From Nymphaea colorata (lineage: Eukaryota; Streptophyta; Magnoliopsida; Nymphaeales; Nymphaeaceae), in assembly GCF_008831285.2 (NCBI RefSeq), contig NC_045141.1:25657315-25721314 (forward strand): DNA of 64,000 nt, in the 5' to 3' direction. A model generated the notes under the pieces. That model had not been told where the DNA came from and searched no databases. It saw only the letters and a program-made list of their open reading frames with translations. A program made the translations under genes and the position numbers. Below, one piece after another: positions 23,799 through 35,335 of this stretch. Every line of letters starts with the position of its first letter. The first letter of the stretch is position 1.

Positions 23799-26559
23799 CT
23801 GAAACAAACACCTTTTCAGTTGAAATTGTTTCGGAATTTTCAGCAAATATTGCGGAATACGCCCAAGTTCATGAACTCTAGCCCCCAGCAGCGTCTATTC
23901 CCTTCTTGTTAAGTAAACATCATAAACTTGTCTGTATTTGTTCGAGATACAGGTCTCTCCTTTAATCGAAAGCATTTGCGAACTCGTTCACATCATCTTC
24001 GACGGATAATTTAGCACAAACCATCTGATGAAAGCTTCACAAAATGGCAAAGAAAAATAAGTGTTCCAAAAATGCCGCCAGAACAGAATCACAGATTCAC
24101 CTGATATTTCACTAATCTCTCTCTCTTACATATTACCAAGACATCATATAATCCAAAAGAATTAAAAAGCTATAAAGCCTGGCTTAGTACTGCTAGAAAT
24201 AGGCTTTAAATATCTAAACATCAAATTAGATTTAACTTTACAGTTGCATGGGACCAAGAGTTGCATGTCTTGGTCAAAGATTAGGCATTAGAGCTGGGCA
24301 TAGGGATATCCAGTCTTTCACACTGTAGCTCAACAGTACTTCGCTTTTATCTCTAGGTAAAATTACTCTTGTAACAATTTCTAACAAGTAAGAAGTGGCG
24401 AGGAAATGAACTGCCGAGGGTTAAAAAAAAAGTTGATTCCATTGCCTAGTGTCCCATAGCGTAATCACCCAGGTATTATCTGACTTAATTTATTCTGAGG
24501 AGTCTGAAAACTCCTTCACTACGGCGACAGGTTCATAATTAACTTATAATGAAGAACAAGGGCCAATAAATACTTTCCACCACTTGCATTTATTGTTGTA
24601 CTTTTTTCACAATATATAACTCTAATTATTGTGCATCAAACATTAATATATACATTGATCATATGTTCATTAAAAAATGTGTAATCACGATATCAATAAC
24701 AGAAGCAACATCGTTTTAGGCATCAGACTATGTTTAAACATGTTTGAGATATGTTTGATCCTCATGCATAACGGCCTGCAAGTGGGAAAATAATTTCATA
24801 AACATGATTAAATTTAGAGGCCAATGGTTCAAGTTAAATGATTTCTAGCTGTTGTCTTATTCTTGTGGAGTCGAACCAAGCCGTTAGCGACAGCTCAATA
24901 ACGGAGTTGAACACCTGATCCTGACAATTCAGATGTAACATATTTATGTAATTGAATCGGGACGTGAGTTGGGTTCAAAGTTTGATCCAAGTTGCTCCCA
25001 TGTGTACTAGCTGACATGTATTGGGAGTTCACACCGCACCGCACTCACCTGAGAATATATGAATATCAAACTCGACTTATATTAGTCAAAGTTGAATAGG
25101 AACTTGCACAAGGTTGCATTTAATATGCATGTATAGCAACTTGGGCATATGGATTGGTAAGAATATCCATATAAAACCATATTTCAAAGCCAACCCACAT
25201 ATGAGACACATGTTCCATGGATCTTGCTTGGCAACTTATTCTAGACCTGCACCGGATCTTGATTGGGAGATCGCAAAGATGAATTCCGGCCAAAAATCAA
25301 CTGGCAAAGTGCTGCTGCGTATTATTCCCATTGATGAGTCTGGTCAACCAACAAAGAAACTCTGATAGCTCCAATTTCCGTTTGGATCCGCTTTTGCCTT
25401 ATCCTGGTGCATCCGAATATCTTCCAAAAGGCCAAGTTTGGAAAAGACATGATGCAAAGATGGCGACTTTTGTGTCAGTCAGGCCTTAAAGCGGGTCAGA
25501 CCTGAGATAGCTACCTGCCTTGGAGACCCGGTCAGAATCGTCACGCAGTTGATGGATCACCGCGAGAAAGACACAACCCTCAAGCCTCATCTGGCCGGTT
25601 TGCTAGCTTACTTCGCACGCAGTTCCGGCCACCGGCCAAGAAGCCGAGAAGTATTCCTCTTGCTCGTTTTTCGGGCCCTCTCATTTCGAGTTTGGCAAGC
25701 AGACGTCAATTCTTAAAACTCTTTTAAATTGAATGAAGTTCTTACAAATTTCACTTACAAATTTTAAAAAAATTTAGTTTAACCTATATAAAAATTTTGA
25801 AAAATGATGAGAAACTGGAATTTGGTTTTTGCTACAAATTTACAACACAAAAAGTTGATATCATCAAATTTGAAATGAAAACAAACTGCTTACCAACCCA
25901 TGTTCCAAAAGTCCTCCAAATTCAAGAAATTAATAAAAATAAGGAGTGCCCAATTCTCCCTTCTCCAACAATCGTGTGTTTTCACTTGTTCTTGAAAAGA
26001 TTGAGGCCAACAACGTAAAATTCAGAAAAGTGCTTCTCTTCATGTTTTTTTTTTGTTGCTATATGGACATGATAAAAGTGTCTGTCCCTTTCTTTTAATA
26101 CTATTCATGTTTTTGTTTGCTAGGCAAATATTTATCCATCTAATGCCATTAATCCTTCACAGGGCAACGGCAAAAAGGCTTTTTTGCATTAAGACTTTAC
26201 TATAAAAACTTAATTTACTAAGTTAGTTCGATTCGAGCATGTCTATTACTCACATATCTAGATTATCTAATTTTGGGATAAAAAAACATCAGCAAATTTC
26301 CCAGTTGCTGGACCTAAAATAGAGACTCGCCAATAAGTGTGAACCCACCTACCCCAATTAATTTCTATATAAGCCGACATCTTCACAAGTTTTTTTTTTC
26401 CTTTTTAAATGAGATACCAACTTCAAATTATCGCGATAATTTGCCGAAAACTATATTTCTGACTATTCTGCGTCGACAATTACTACCGCCGTGAGAGAGA
26501 GACAGTCTTCGTCCTTATACGTCCATTTTTTATCCTCATGCACACGGTTCGCACCAGAA

Positions 26560-26601
<42 letters not shown>

Positions 26602-28072
26602 CCTATGGCCTAGGCGCCTCCTATAAGAAAAGCCATGCCTTTATTGCCAATCCCATCTTCAAAGCAACCCTCAGCGGAGCAGGAGGAGCGTGAATTTTTT
26701 ACCAGCATTTCTCTGCTCTTCTCCTTCAGCCATCTCTCTCTCTCTCTCTCTCTGCTGGATCGTCGACGCCCTCGAGTCAACTTGGGGAAACTTGTGAAGC
26801 TCTTCAATCGATGAGGCAAAAAACCAAAACTTCTCTTGTCTCCCTTGTCGAAAGCTTTGAAAAACCGAACCAGGTCCGTGCCTTAAAAAATTTAGCTTTC
26901 GGTCTCTTCTTTCAAAAAAGAAGAAATTTTTCATGTCCTTGCTGAAACGTAAGCCGAGCAGTAAACCAAATTGCCATACCAACAGCGAAGAAAACCAAAA
27001 CGAAGCCGAGGACAAAAACCCCCGTTAGAAAAAAGAGCAATATAAAACGTTACATGTTGGCCTTTTTCTTTAGTTTCAAACTGCTCCTCGTCCAGAAAAT
27101 GTTGGGTTTTATAAGACAACGTAGCAGAAATGAGAGTTTTGTTCTAATCTAACTTGCTTCTTGTTTATATATATTCTTTTCTAATGCTCCCCATCATTGA
27201 TTAGGTGCAGGAGAAGAGAAGTCTGTTGTTCTTAGGCAGATTAGTGGCTTCCGCTCAAACTCACAACAATTCTGGCTGAAAGGAAGAGAGCTAGATCTTT
27301 CTTATTCAATTTCTGGTCCTTCTAATGTCAGTCTCTGAAACATTAGCCTTTCATCGTCTCATTGGTAAGCCATTCTTTCATACATAGTACAGATTCATCA
27401 TATTACAGAAGCTTTTCCTTTTCAGTGTTTAGGAATGCAACTTTTTTGTTTCATGGGTACGTCATGACGAGGTGGGGAGCAAAAAAAAAATTTTAATTTT
27501 CCTGTTGTAGGTAGAACGCAGACTCGTTTCATGTCTGGCACGATTTTTTCGTGTTCACACAGTGGCTTCTCTTTTTGACAGGCAAGGCTTGGCAAGGAAA
27601 TGGAGAATCCTAGAAGATGACTCGTAGAATCCCAAGTTGAGAAGGAAATCCTGCTTCATATATCTCTGTACATGGAGTCAAATCTCATTTACTAGTAAGC
27701 TTCATTTTAAAATGTGTAAACTCATTAATTACTCTGACCTACCCCCTCCTTCTCTCTTCTTTTTCTCTTTCTCTCTCCATTGGGTGGCTCTCTGCCTCTC
27801 CTTTGGCTTCTCTGTCGAAAGGGAACGGTACACTTTTCATCTCGTCCTCAGACAAGTTTTCTCCTTTACGCAGGTCATACAGGATTCCTTTGACTGCTGT
27901 GGATCATAAAAACTTGCTTCAGATTTCATCGGAGACGACAGAGAGAAGAAGAAGAAGAAGAAGAAAAGACGCCTACGCCACAAATGAGAAACAGAGATCA
28001 AATCGAGGAAAGATCATCGTAGAAACAAGAGGAGGGGGACAAAAAGGTCTCGGAGTAGATCAAAATTTCGCT
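23799..28072. other. Intergenic and 5' flank of PINOID-type kinase gene
   Basis: No gene recognised. A GC-richer patch at about 25440-25690 is not open in any frame. Two (CT)n tracts (26562-26599 and about 26731-26752) and CT-rich DNA at 27748-27780 lie upstream of the kinase gene and may be in its promoter or leader. An in-frame extension reaches back to an ATG at 27803 but is low-complexity (RRRRRRRK) and unlike the family, so I treat it as leader. Confidence 0.45.
26562..26599. repeat. (CT)n microsatellite
   Basis: About 38 bases of uninterrupted ct repeat, with a second shorter tract at about 26731-26752. Confidence 0.9.
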
Positions 28073-31000
28073 ATGTTATTTGCTTTCGGAGATTCTGACT
28101 CCGATATCATGAGGAACTCGTCATTTAAGAGCTTCAGCAGTGACAGCTACTCTAGCTTCTCCCCCATAGACAGTGACCTCGCTTTCTCTCATAGAGTGAT
28201 CAGCAGGCAGCGACCAAGGGACTCGAGCTGGGAGGCGATCAGGAAAGTGGAGAAGGGGAAGGGGGCAAGCGTGGGCGTGGATGACTTTAGGGTGTTAAGG
28301 AAGGTGGGTGAGGGAGACATGGGGAACGTCTTCCTCTGCTGCTTGAGGGAGGCGGAAGAGGAAGAAGAAGGTGGCGGTGGCAGGCGGTATTATGCGATGA
28401 AGGTGGTGGACAAGGAGGTGGTTGTGAGGAGGGGGAAGGTTGGGAGGGCGGAGGTGGAGAGGAAGGTGCTGAGGATGGTGGACCATCCCTTCCTCCCCAC
28501 TCTCTATGCCGAGTTCGAGGCCTCTCACTTCGCCTTCCTTGTCATGGAGTTCTGCTCCGGTGGCGATCTGCACACGCTGCGCCACAGGCAGCGAGGGGCC
28601 AAGTTTCCTCTGTCTTCTGCAAGGTACTTTCCATCTCTCTTCTTCTTTTTCTTCTTCTTTCCTTGATTCGGTGTCTCCTTGAATCGATACGCAAGTGATT
28701 TCGTGACTAGTTTCGCAAAGCCAGAAACAGGTCGGGGAAAAATGTCATATTCAAACAAAAACCGATATGTTGATGACATAAAATCTTACCTGCATATATC
28801 TTTTCAAGTGTCTTTTTTAACCAATTCTTTTTGGATTGCTAATAAGTGTTTATGACATACAAATATAAAGCTCTGATCACTTTGTTCCTTGCAATTATCT
28901 CCCTTTCTCATTAAAAGCATAAAGAATAAATTTATGTATTTATTTATTTATGAGACTGCAACTGGGTTCTTTTACAGGATTGAATCTCTACAGTTCGATG
29001 TAGTCAGACATGATAGGTTTTTCTAGTTACAAGGATCTAGTCTAGAAAATAGGCCAAAGTTGAGCAGCTTCGTGGACCTTGCTAGGGAGGCAGACCTAGA
29101 TACTATGTAAAAGTAATAAAAGTTTCACCCATATTTTCACCCCCCTTTTGGATAGGGATAGGCAACCTTTAGCTGGATTTTGTAGTGAAGCGATGAAGAA
29201 TCTTTGAACACCATGAAGATGAAGCACTCTCTACACCTTCAACGTCCGACCGAAGGACGTTCTACCTTTTGTCACTCGAGATATTCCCTTTAGGAGTCCT
29301 TTCTACCTTTCAGTCTATCTTTTGGATGGACGGTTCCAAAGGAACACCATCACCAGTCAATTGCTTCACTTCTTCACATATGCCTCACCAGTCAAAAAAA
29401 ACAAAGAACAAAAAAAAAAAGAACCTGCTTAGGTTAGATTCCATAGTTTATATATCAAAAAAGTTGGTTCAAGGTTCCAGTCTTGAGTTTCTTTCAATTC
29501 CTTCAAAAAAAAGAGATGTTACGTATGTCAATAATAAAGGCCTCCATCCTTGTTGAATTAATCATAAATTGATTTGACCTTAATTTCCACATGCTTTTCC
29601 CAAGTTGTCACCATTCAAAACTCTTTTTCATGATCATTATACGATTATAATTGTTATTATTAGTTGGGTAGTGGATTTGATTTCTGCCCATATCGCATCT
29701 ACACAGTCTCCTATGAACTGCCATGTTGGTGCTCTTAAATCAAGTGTTCTTCCTCTATAAACCAGAGCCTCCATTAATTAAACAACCAATCAATACGCTA
29801 CTGATTATTATAACAGGCATGCTTGTTTATATTTTTCAGCAAACTTGTGTTCCCTTCCTCTCCAGCTCTTGCTCTGTTCGAGAGCAAGATATTCCTTGCC
29901 TTTCCCCCTCATCAGGCATCAAAGTCAGCCAGATTTACGCAATAGGTCCGCTTTGCCTTCTTTTTAACTCGCTTAGAACTTGGTGCTTGGTGAAATCCAT
30001 GGCCCTTGCCTTTCTTCTCCAATCGAGGGAAGCCATGACGTTAAATTTCAATTCCCACTTGCGTCTGCTACTTCCAAGACCTCCTCAGTCTCATGAAATA
30101 TTGAAAAAAACATGGAAGCCTTTCATCTTGGTTCCCCTAACGATTCTACCTGCCCCACTTAAATTATATTTGTATAATAGAAGATTGTGCCCTAAGGACC
30201 CCAAAATCTAACCTCAGCTTGTCCTTTACATCCAACAGCAATGCTAAATAACAAAAGGGAGACCGACATCTTCTCTCACTAAACAACAACCCAAAAGTAG
30301 GATAGTTGGTAACTGCGCCATGTGTCGCCAGTCTATATGGCTTGAATGAACAGTTGATAATCTACAAACCCAGGTCAGGTAAGGTGGATGATCTTCATGT
30401 AGGTTTTTAGTTGGTCCTTTCCTGGTGTTTGGCATCAACAAAAACGAGAGTTTAGTAGATATTGTGTAACAATTTGACATTTGACCCACTTTTGAGTTGA
30501 GACCCTTAGTGCCAACCCGCCCCTTACTTCAATTCCAACTCCAAAAAAAACTTTCTCAAAAAATATATATATATTATGGTGAACTAGGCCCTACTGAATT
30601 AATTAAGGCTTTTGGAACCCCCAGCTTGAAAAATCTCAAGAGAAGCCCCTTTATTAAACACCTGTTGATGTCACCCTCTTTGAACAGCGTCTTCTTCATT
30701 AAAAGGTTCCGGCGGGTCCAGTCTTTTTTATGTACTTCAGACTGAAGTGCTCTTTTTATCACCAAGAATTTCATGCAGAAAAGGTGGGCCACCAGAAATG
30801 TGATGGTCCAAAGCAAGACATTCTGGGTCCACACCCAAGAACGTAGCCCATTTCGTCGTCGCCACAAGGGGCTGTTTGATAGGGACAAGCACATGCACGG
30901 AACGGGCCGCCGTTCCGCATATTCCGTGTGCATGAGTAAGATTCATGCCTATAAGTTTAAGCACTCCCCAACACCATGTTCTCCCGTCCACTGTTTGTGT

Positions 31001-32292
31001 GCACATGCACGGAACGGAGGTTAAATATTCGTTTCTTTTTTTATCTCGGGCGAGTTATGAATTACATGACGTATGGTCATTGACCTGATCCCACACGCAC
31101 AGTGGCATCTTATCAATCGCTTTAAAAGAATTCGGAAATATGAAATCTTTTTCCCACAATTTCCATGCTTGATTTCGTATCCCCGGGATTTATTCTCCTC
31201 CCAACACTTGGCTAGCTACTGTCCTGGTCCAGGCCTACACATGTAAGGAAAAAAGTTGACTGTGTTTGTCAATAAATTCTATTATTTTTTCCTTTTTTCG
31301 ACACGCGCATTGAATTCATGTCATAAACTTTTCATCAGACTGACCATCCTAATTAATTCCAGAACAGTTTCAGTTATTTTATTTTTTAAATAATGAAATT
31401 TCTATTGCATGTTCGGTTAGAAGATTAATTTCATGTCCAAGCAGTTTTATTATCTAAAGCAATATCAAATGGAAAACAAAATATCTAGATGATGCAATTA
31501 TTTTTTTCAAATGTTCGCTTCAAGAAGAGAATGAAATTTTTCAGGTTCTATGCTGCTGAAGTGCTTCTCGCTCTCGAGTATCTCCACATGCTCGGGATCA
31601 TATATCGAGACCTGAAACCGGAGAACATCTTGATAAGATCCGACGGCCATATCATGCTCTCCGACTTCGATCTTTGTTTGATCGGAGCATCCAATCCGTT
31701 GATTCAGTCACTCCCGGATGATACGTCAGCCTCTCTTCCCTGCTTCCCTCTCATGTGCATCTCTAGTAGCAAGCGAAACCGGCTGAAAGCAGGGGTATTC
31801 ACAGCCGAACCGGCGGGAACTCGGTCCCATTCCTTCGTTGGCACTCACGAATACGTCTCGCCGGAAGTTGCAGCCGGCGAGCCGCACGGCAGCACGGTGG
31901 ATTGGTGGGCATTCGGGATATTCCTGTACGAGATGATTTATGGGTTTACGCCCTTCGCCGGCGCCAACAAACGGGAGACTCTGAAGAACATTGTGCAGAA
32001 GCCGCTGAAGTTCCCGGAGGCCGACGTCTGCTCGGGAGAGTACCCGGCGGAATGCGCGGCCAGGAGCTTGATTTCCAGCTTGTTGGTGAAGGATCCCCGC
32101 CAGAGGATGGGTTCTAGAGGTGGGTCGGCGGAATTGAAGTGCCACCCGTTCTTCAAAGGGATGAACTTCGCGAAGATCCGGTCCTCCAAGCCCCCGGAAG
32201 TTCCTGGGTGCCGGAAGACGGAAAAGATGGCGGAGAACAAAAGGAAGAACACGTACAAGAACAAGAAGATGTCCAGAGTCGACTACTACTAG
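28073..32292 (+). CDS. PID: PINOID-type AGC (AGCVIII) serine/threonine kinase, 432 aa
   Basis: AGCVIII kinase; PINOID phosphorylates the hydrophilic loop of PIN auxin exporters at the plasma membrane and so steers polar auxin transport. Exons 28073-28623 and 31545-32292 join through a split Arg codon to 433 codons. Features: Ser-rich N-terminus (MLFAFGDSDSD start); Gly-rich loop VGEGDMGNVFLC; catalytic Lys at residue 110 (YAMKVV); FLPTLYAEFEASHFAFLVME; CSGGDLHTLRHRQ; catalytic IIYRDLKPENILIRSDGHIM (Asp 206); the plant AGCVIII signature DFD in place of DFG (SDFDLCL, residue 224); an activation-segment insert of about 55 residues; and FVGTHEYVSPEVAAGEPHGS. The C-terminus SRVDYY resembles the AAFDYF end of Arabidopsis PID. 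Similarity is closer to PID than to WAG1/2 (CSGGDLHxLRHRQ and LSSARFYAAEV). The start at 28073 fits the family's length; an upstream in-frame ATG at 27803 would add 90 low-complexity residues. Confidence 0.9.
28624..31544 (+). other. Long intron of PINOID-type gene (2.9 kb)
   Basis: The intron splits the kinase domain after LSSAR. It has no coding segment I recognise. It contains a poly-A-rich patch near 29390-29425 and a short repeat group at 30866-31018 in which acatgcacggaacgg occurs twice as a direct repeat, with a partial inverted copy between. A phrase at 30866-30890 (caaggggctgtttgataggg) resembles the ends of plant TIR elements, but no partner end was found. Confidence 0.5.
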
Positions 32293-32785
32293 GAGTCTGG
32301 TGGCCAGATCAAATGGTTCTGACGCATGTATCATAGCAAAAGATTTTTGAAGGCAGATGCCAACAATAGTTTTATGCGATATGTATACGAGTTTTACTTG
32401 AATCAAAAAGCTTCTTTTGCTTCGTCTCTCCCCTCACCTGCACTCTATCAAATCACATCAGTGACAAGAAAGAAACGAGAGAGATACACTTAAAAGTGAG
32501 TACTGTTTAGAACTGGTGAGCGAATATTACAGGTGATGCAAGATTGCAAATATAGAATCACAGTTCGTGCAAGTTGGTTGATTATTCAAAGATGTTATGT
32601 GTAAAACTTGATTTTTAAGTCAAAATAACAGTTGCTATCCACATCGACAGATCTTACTTGCTCGATCTGGTTAAATCAGTGCTATCTACACTTGTTCCAA
32701 CTGTTTCAACTTATTATACAATTAATATTATTATAAATGTGGTTAACTAACAAGGTTTTCGAACTACCATGGTTACAATACATGT

Positions 32786-32788
<3 letters not shown>

Positions 32789-32867
<79 letters not shown>
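32789..32867. repeat. Compound (CT)n(AT)n microsatellite
   Basis: About 28 bases of ct repeat run directly into about 50 bases of at repeat. Confidence 0.92.
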
Positions 32868-32871
<4 letters not shown>

Positions 32872-33341
32872 TGGATAGCGTTCCAATGAAAGTGGTCGCT
32901 TGACTTTAGAAGTGCACATGAAATATTGGCAGGAGGGTTGTGAAGCTGTGTCCCACATGCCAGCCCTGAGATCAACACAGGAATATATTAATGCATTGCA
33001 TAGGCATATGTGATCTGGATCTGGGTCCTACACGGATCAACCCACTCCCCCAAATGATTCCTATATTCACGAGAACCAGATCTCGATAAGGTTTAGTCGT
33101 GCCCCACCCGGATTGGACCTGCCCTCACCTCTGCGCCGCATGCTTTCTCAAGAAACAAAACACCAAACAAAGAAAATGCAACAAAGTTCCTGAAATGGGA
33201 TGGATCCGAATATCATATCCAAATCGGTCCCAGGATCTGGATCCAACGTGCTTGGACTGGACCCTACGGGGATTTGCCAGCATTTTAGAATTGAATCCGG
33301 TATGGTGTGATGATCCGAGATCCGACCCGTATCGACGCGTT

Positions 33342-33503
33342 CACGTGCCCACGTGGCGACAGCGGCTGACGCGAGTGTCCGAGACATGTCGACGCACCTG
33401 CGTCCAACTCGGCAGGCAGCAAGCGACAAAAACGCCGCCGGTCCCACCCCTCCTCTTCTGGATCCTCCGTGACGTCATTCACAGCTCAGGGAGCAGCCAC
33501 GTG
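33342..33503. promoter_or_regulatory. Cluster of G-box / ACGT-core elements
   Basis: Three CACGTG palindromes (33342-33347, 33350-33355, 33498-33503) and a TGACGTCA (33470-33477) fall within 165 bp of a GC-rich island in AT-rich DNA. In plants, G-box/ABRE and TGACGTCA elements are bZIP (and G-box bHLH) binding sites. No gene start was identified just beside it; the nearest gene end is that of the PINOID-type kinase 1 kb away. Confidence 0.45.
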
Positions 33504-35189
33504 GACCCGATACGAGATCCATTCTGTTCGTCTCGTATCGGTTCCTCAGTCTCGGAATCGGATCCAAGATACATTGAGGCCGAACTTTTACTATCAGTTA
33601 AGTTAATATGATCACAAAAAAAAAAAAAAAAAGATGAGTTTGTATGTTAAAGAACCATGGCTTTGGTTTCTCCACTTATGACAAAAAAAAAAAAAAAAAG
33701 TTTCCGAATATCATACATAGGAGTTGAACTGTTTTATCAGGTGATTTGCAACTGTAAAATATAAATATTCCTTCCTTTATCAGTTATTTGCTCATTTATA
33801 GTTTTTATCCAAACATGACATGTGATTGAGATGCTGTACTAGTCTTTGGATGCCAAAAGCATCAAAACATATTATAATATATCATCTCCAGGGAATTTCT
33901 ATCTGGGGAAAATAGGCATTTACATAAATTCAAATTAACTGGTTTTTTCTTACAAATAATTAATAACGAATCGATATCTTTGCCAACTAGTTGATTGAAG
34001 ATGGCGCTTCTAGAGGATGAGATGCCAGCTGAAAAATGAAAAGGAAAAAAAAGAGGAAATCAGATTTTGTGAGAATACAACCTTTTTTGTGGAGATATAT
34101 TATTAGCCTGAAAGCATTAAGGGAAAAGAATATGCGACGATTTTGGCTGCATTGGACATAGCAGGCCGATGTGTCATCTATGTGTAGGAAGAATTAGTTA
34201 AATGTCACATGGCTAGACATTCCCATGAACTGGAACCAAACAAGCTCTAAAACAGCCGTCACCATTCTTTCAACCAAATTCTACGCCTTTTCTTTTTTTC
34301 TTTTTTCATGTGGGAAAGGAAGGGGTTATTCATTATACACAGTCCCTGGGATCGGCAAAAAAAAAAAGAAAAAGAAAAATCCTAAGCCAAAGGGGTGGCT
34401 GCATAGGCCCCAACCCACCTCAATTTTTTTTTGAAATTATAAATAAATTTTAAAAATGTTTACTTGTTTTATATAAAAAAATTTAAAAATAATATTTTAA
34501 CCCAATTAAAATTTAAAAATTTTAATTCGACCCTTCTTCTTCTGGCTCTGCCCCTTCATACATTACCCACACCTGCCTCCACAGTTGAGGATTTGTGAAG
34601 TTTGATCATGTTGTTAAACAAATTAAGGCAAATAAGCCAAAACCTTTTGGAGCCCGAGATCATTGACTTTGACCGTCAGTAGACTAAATTTGACTTGACC
34701 CCGTAGGTGGGCATCTTGGCCTAGCTAAGTTCCGGCCGTCGGCAGCTGTGGCTACTAAAATCCTCTTTACCTTTCCTTTTATTATTATTTAAAGCGACAA
34801 AGTTGGGTTAGGAAGTTGAGTCAAAGATAATTTCTAAGAGACGCATTCATGATGAATTTAGGGTCGTGTTAAATGAAATTGCGAGCAAAGTTTTGCAATT
34901 AAACTTTATAGATCAATTTTTTTCAGTATTTGGTGTACATGCATAAAAACTACATGACTGGAGTCCTTGAATTAATGGAACATTAACCAGTTTCTCTTGA
35001 TATCTAGCTTGGGTTTTACAAGAATAGATGGTATGTATTTCTTAAAATTTATCAATTACACAATCCCAATTATACAAGAATTGACCTTAGTTTTCTCTTT
35101 TTTTGGGTTATATATTCCTGCAAGGCACGACCAATTATGTATTTCTTTTGAAATGTACTTGAGTGAAAAACTGTGTGATTAGAAGGTCA

Positions 35190-35335
35190 GGGATGGGGAC
35201 TATGCCAAAGATTTCGCATGTAAAAATCTCACCGCCGCCACCCGAGTGAAAGCCGAAGCCCGCTCTCCTGCTTCAAGAGTCCAAGGCTGCTTTGGCGCCT
35301 TACCGAACTACCAACCAGGCCAATGACCCAACTAT
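35190..35335 (-). mobile_element. Possible tRNA-derived SINE fragment
   Basis: On the minus strand a GC-rich block starts ggcctggttggtagttcgg, reminiscent of a pol III A box, with gcttcggctttc about 60 nt further as a weak B box. It is compositionally unlike the surroundings. No poly-A/T tail or target duplication was confirmed, so the call is tentative. Confidence 0.28.

Noticed and set aside
27803-28072. In-frame upstream extension of the kinase gene
   Set aside because: It is low-complexity (poly-Arg, CT-derived) and absent from PINOID relatives; the ATG at 28073 gives the family length.
33099-33611. 170-codon open frame at the G-box island
   Set aside because: No domain, composition follows GC-rich DNA, and it spans regulatory-looking palindromes; the opposite strand is also open by chance.
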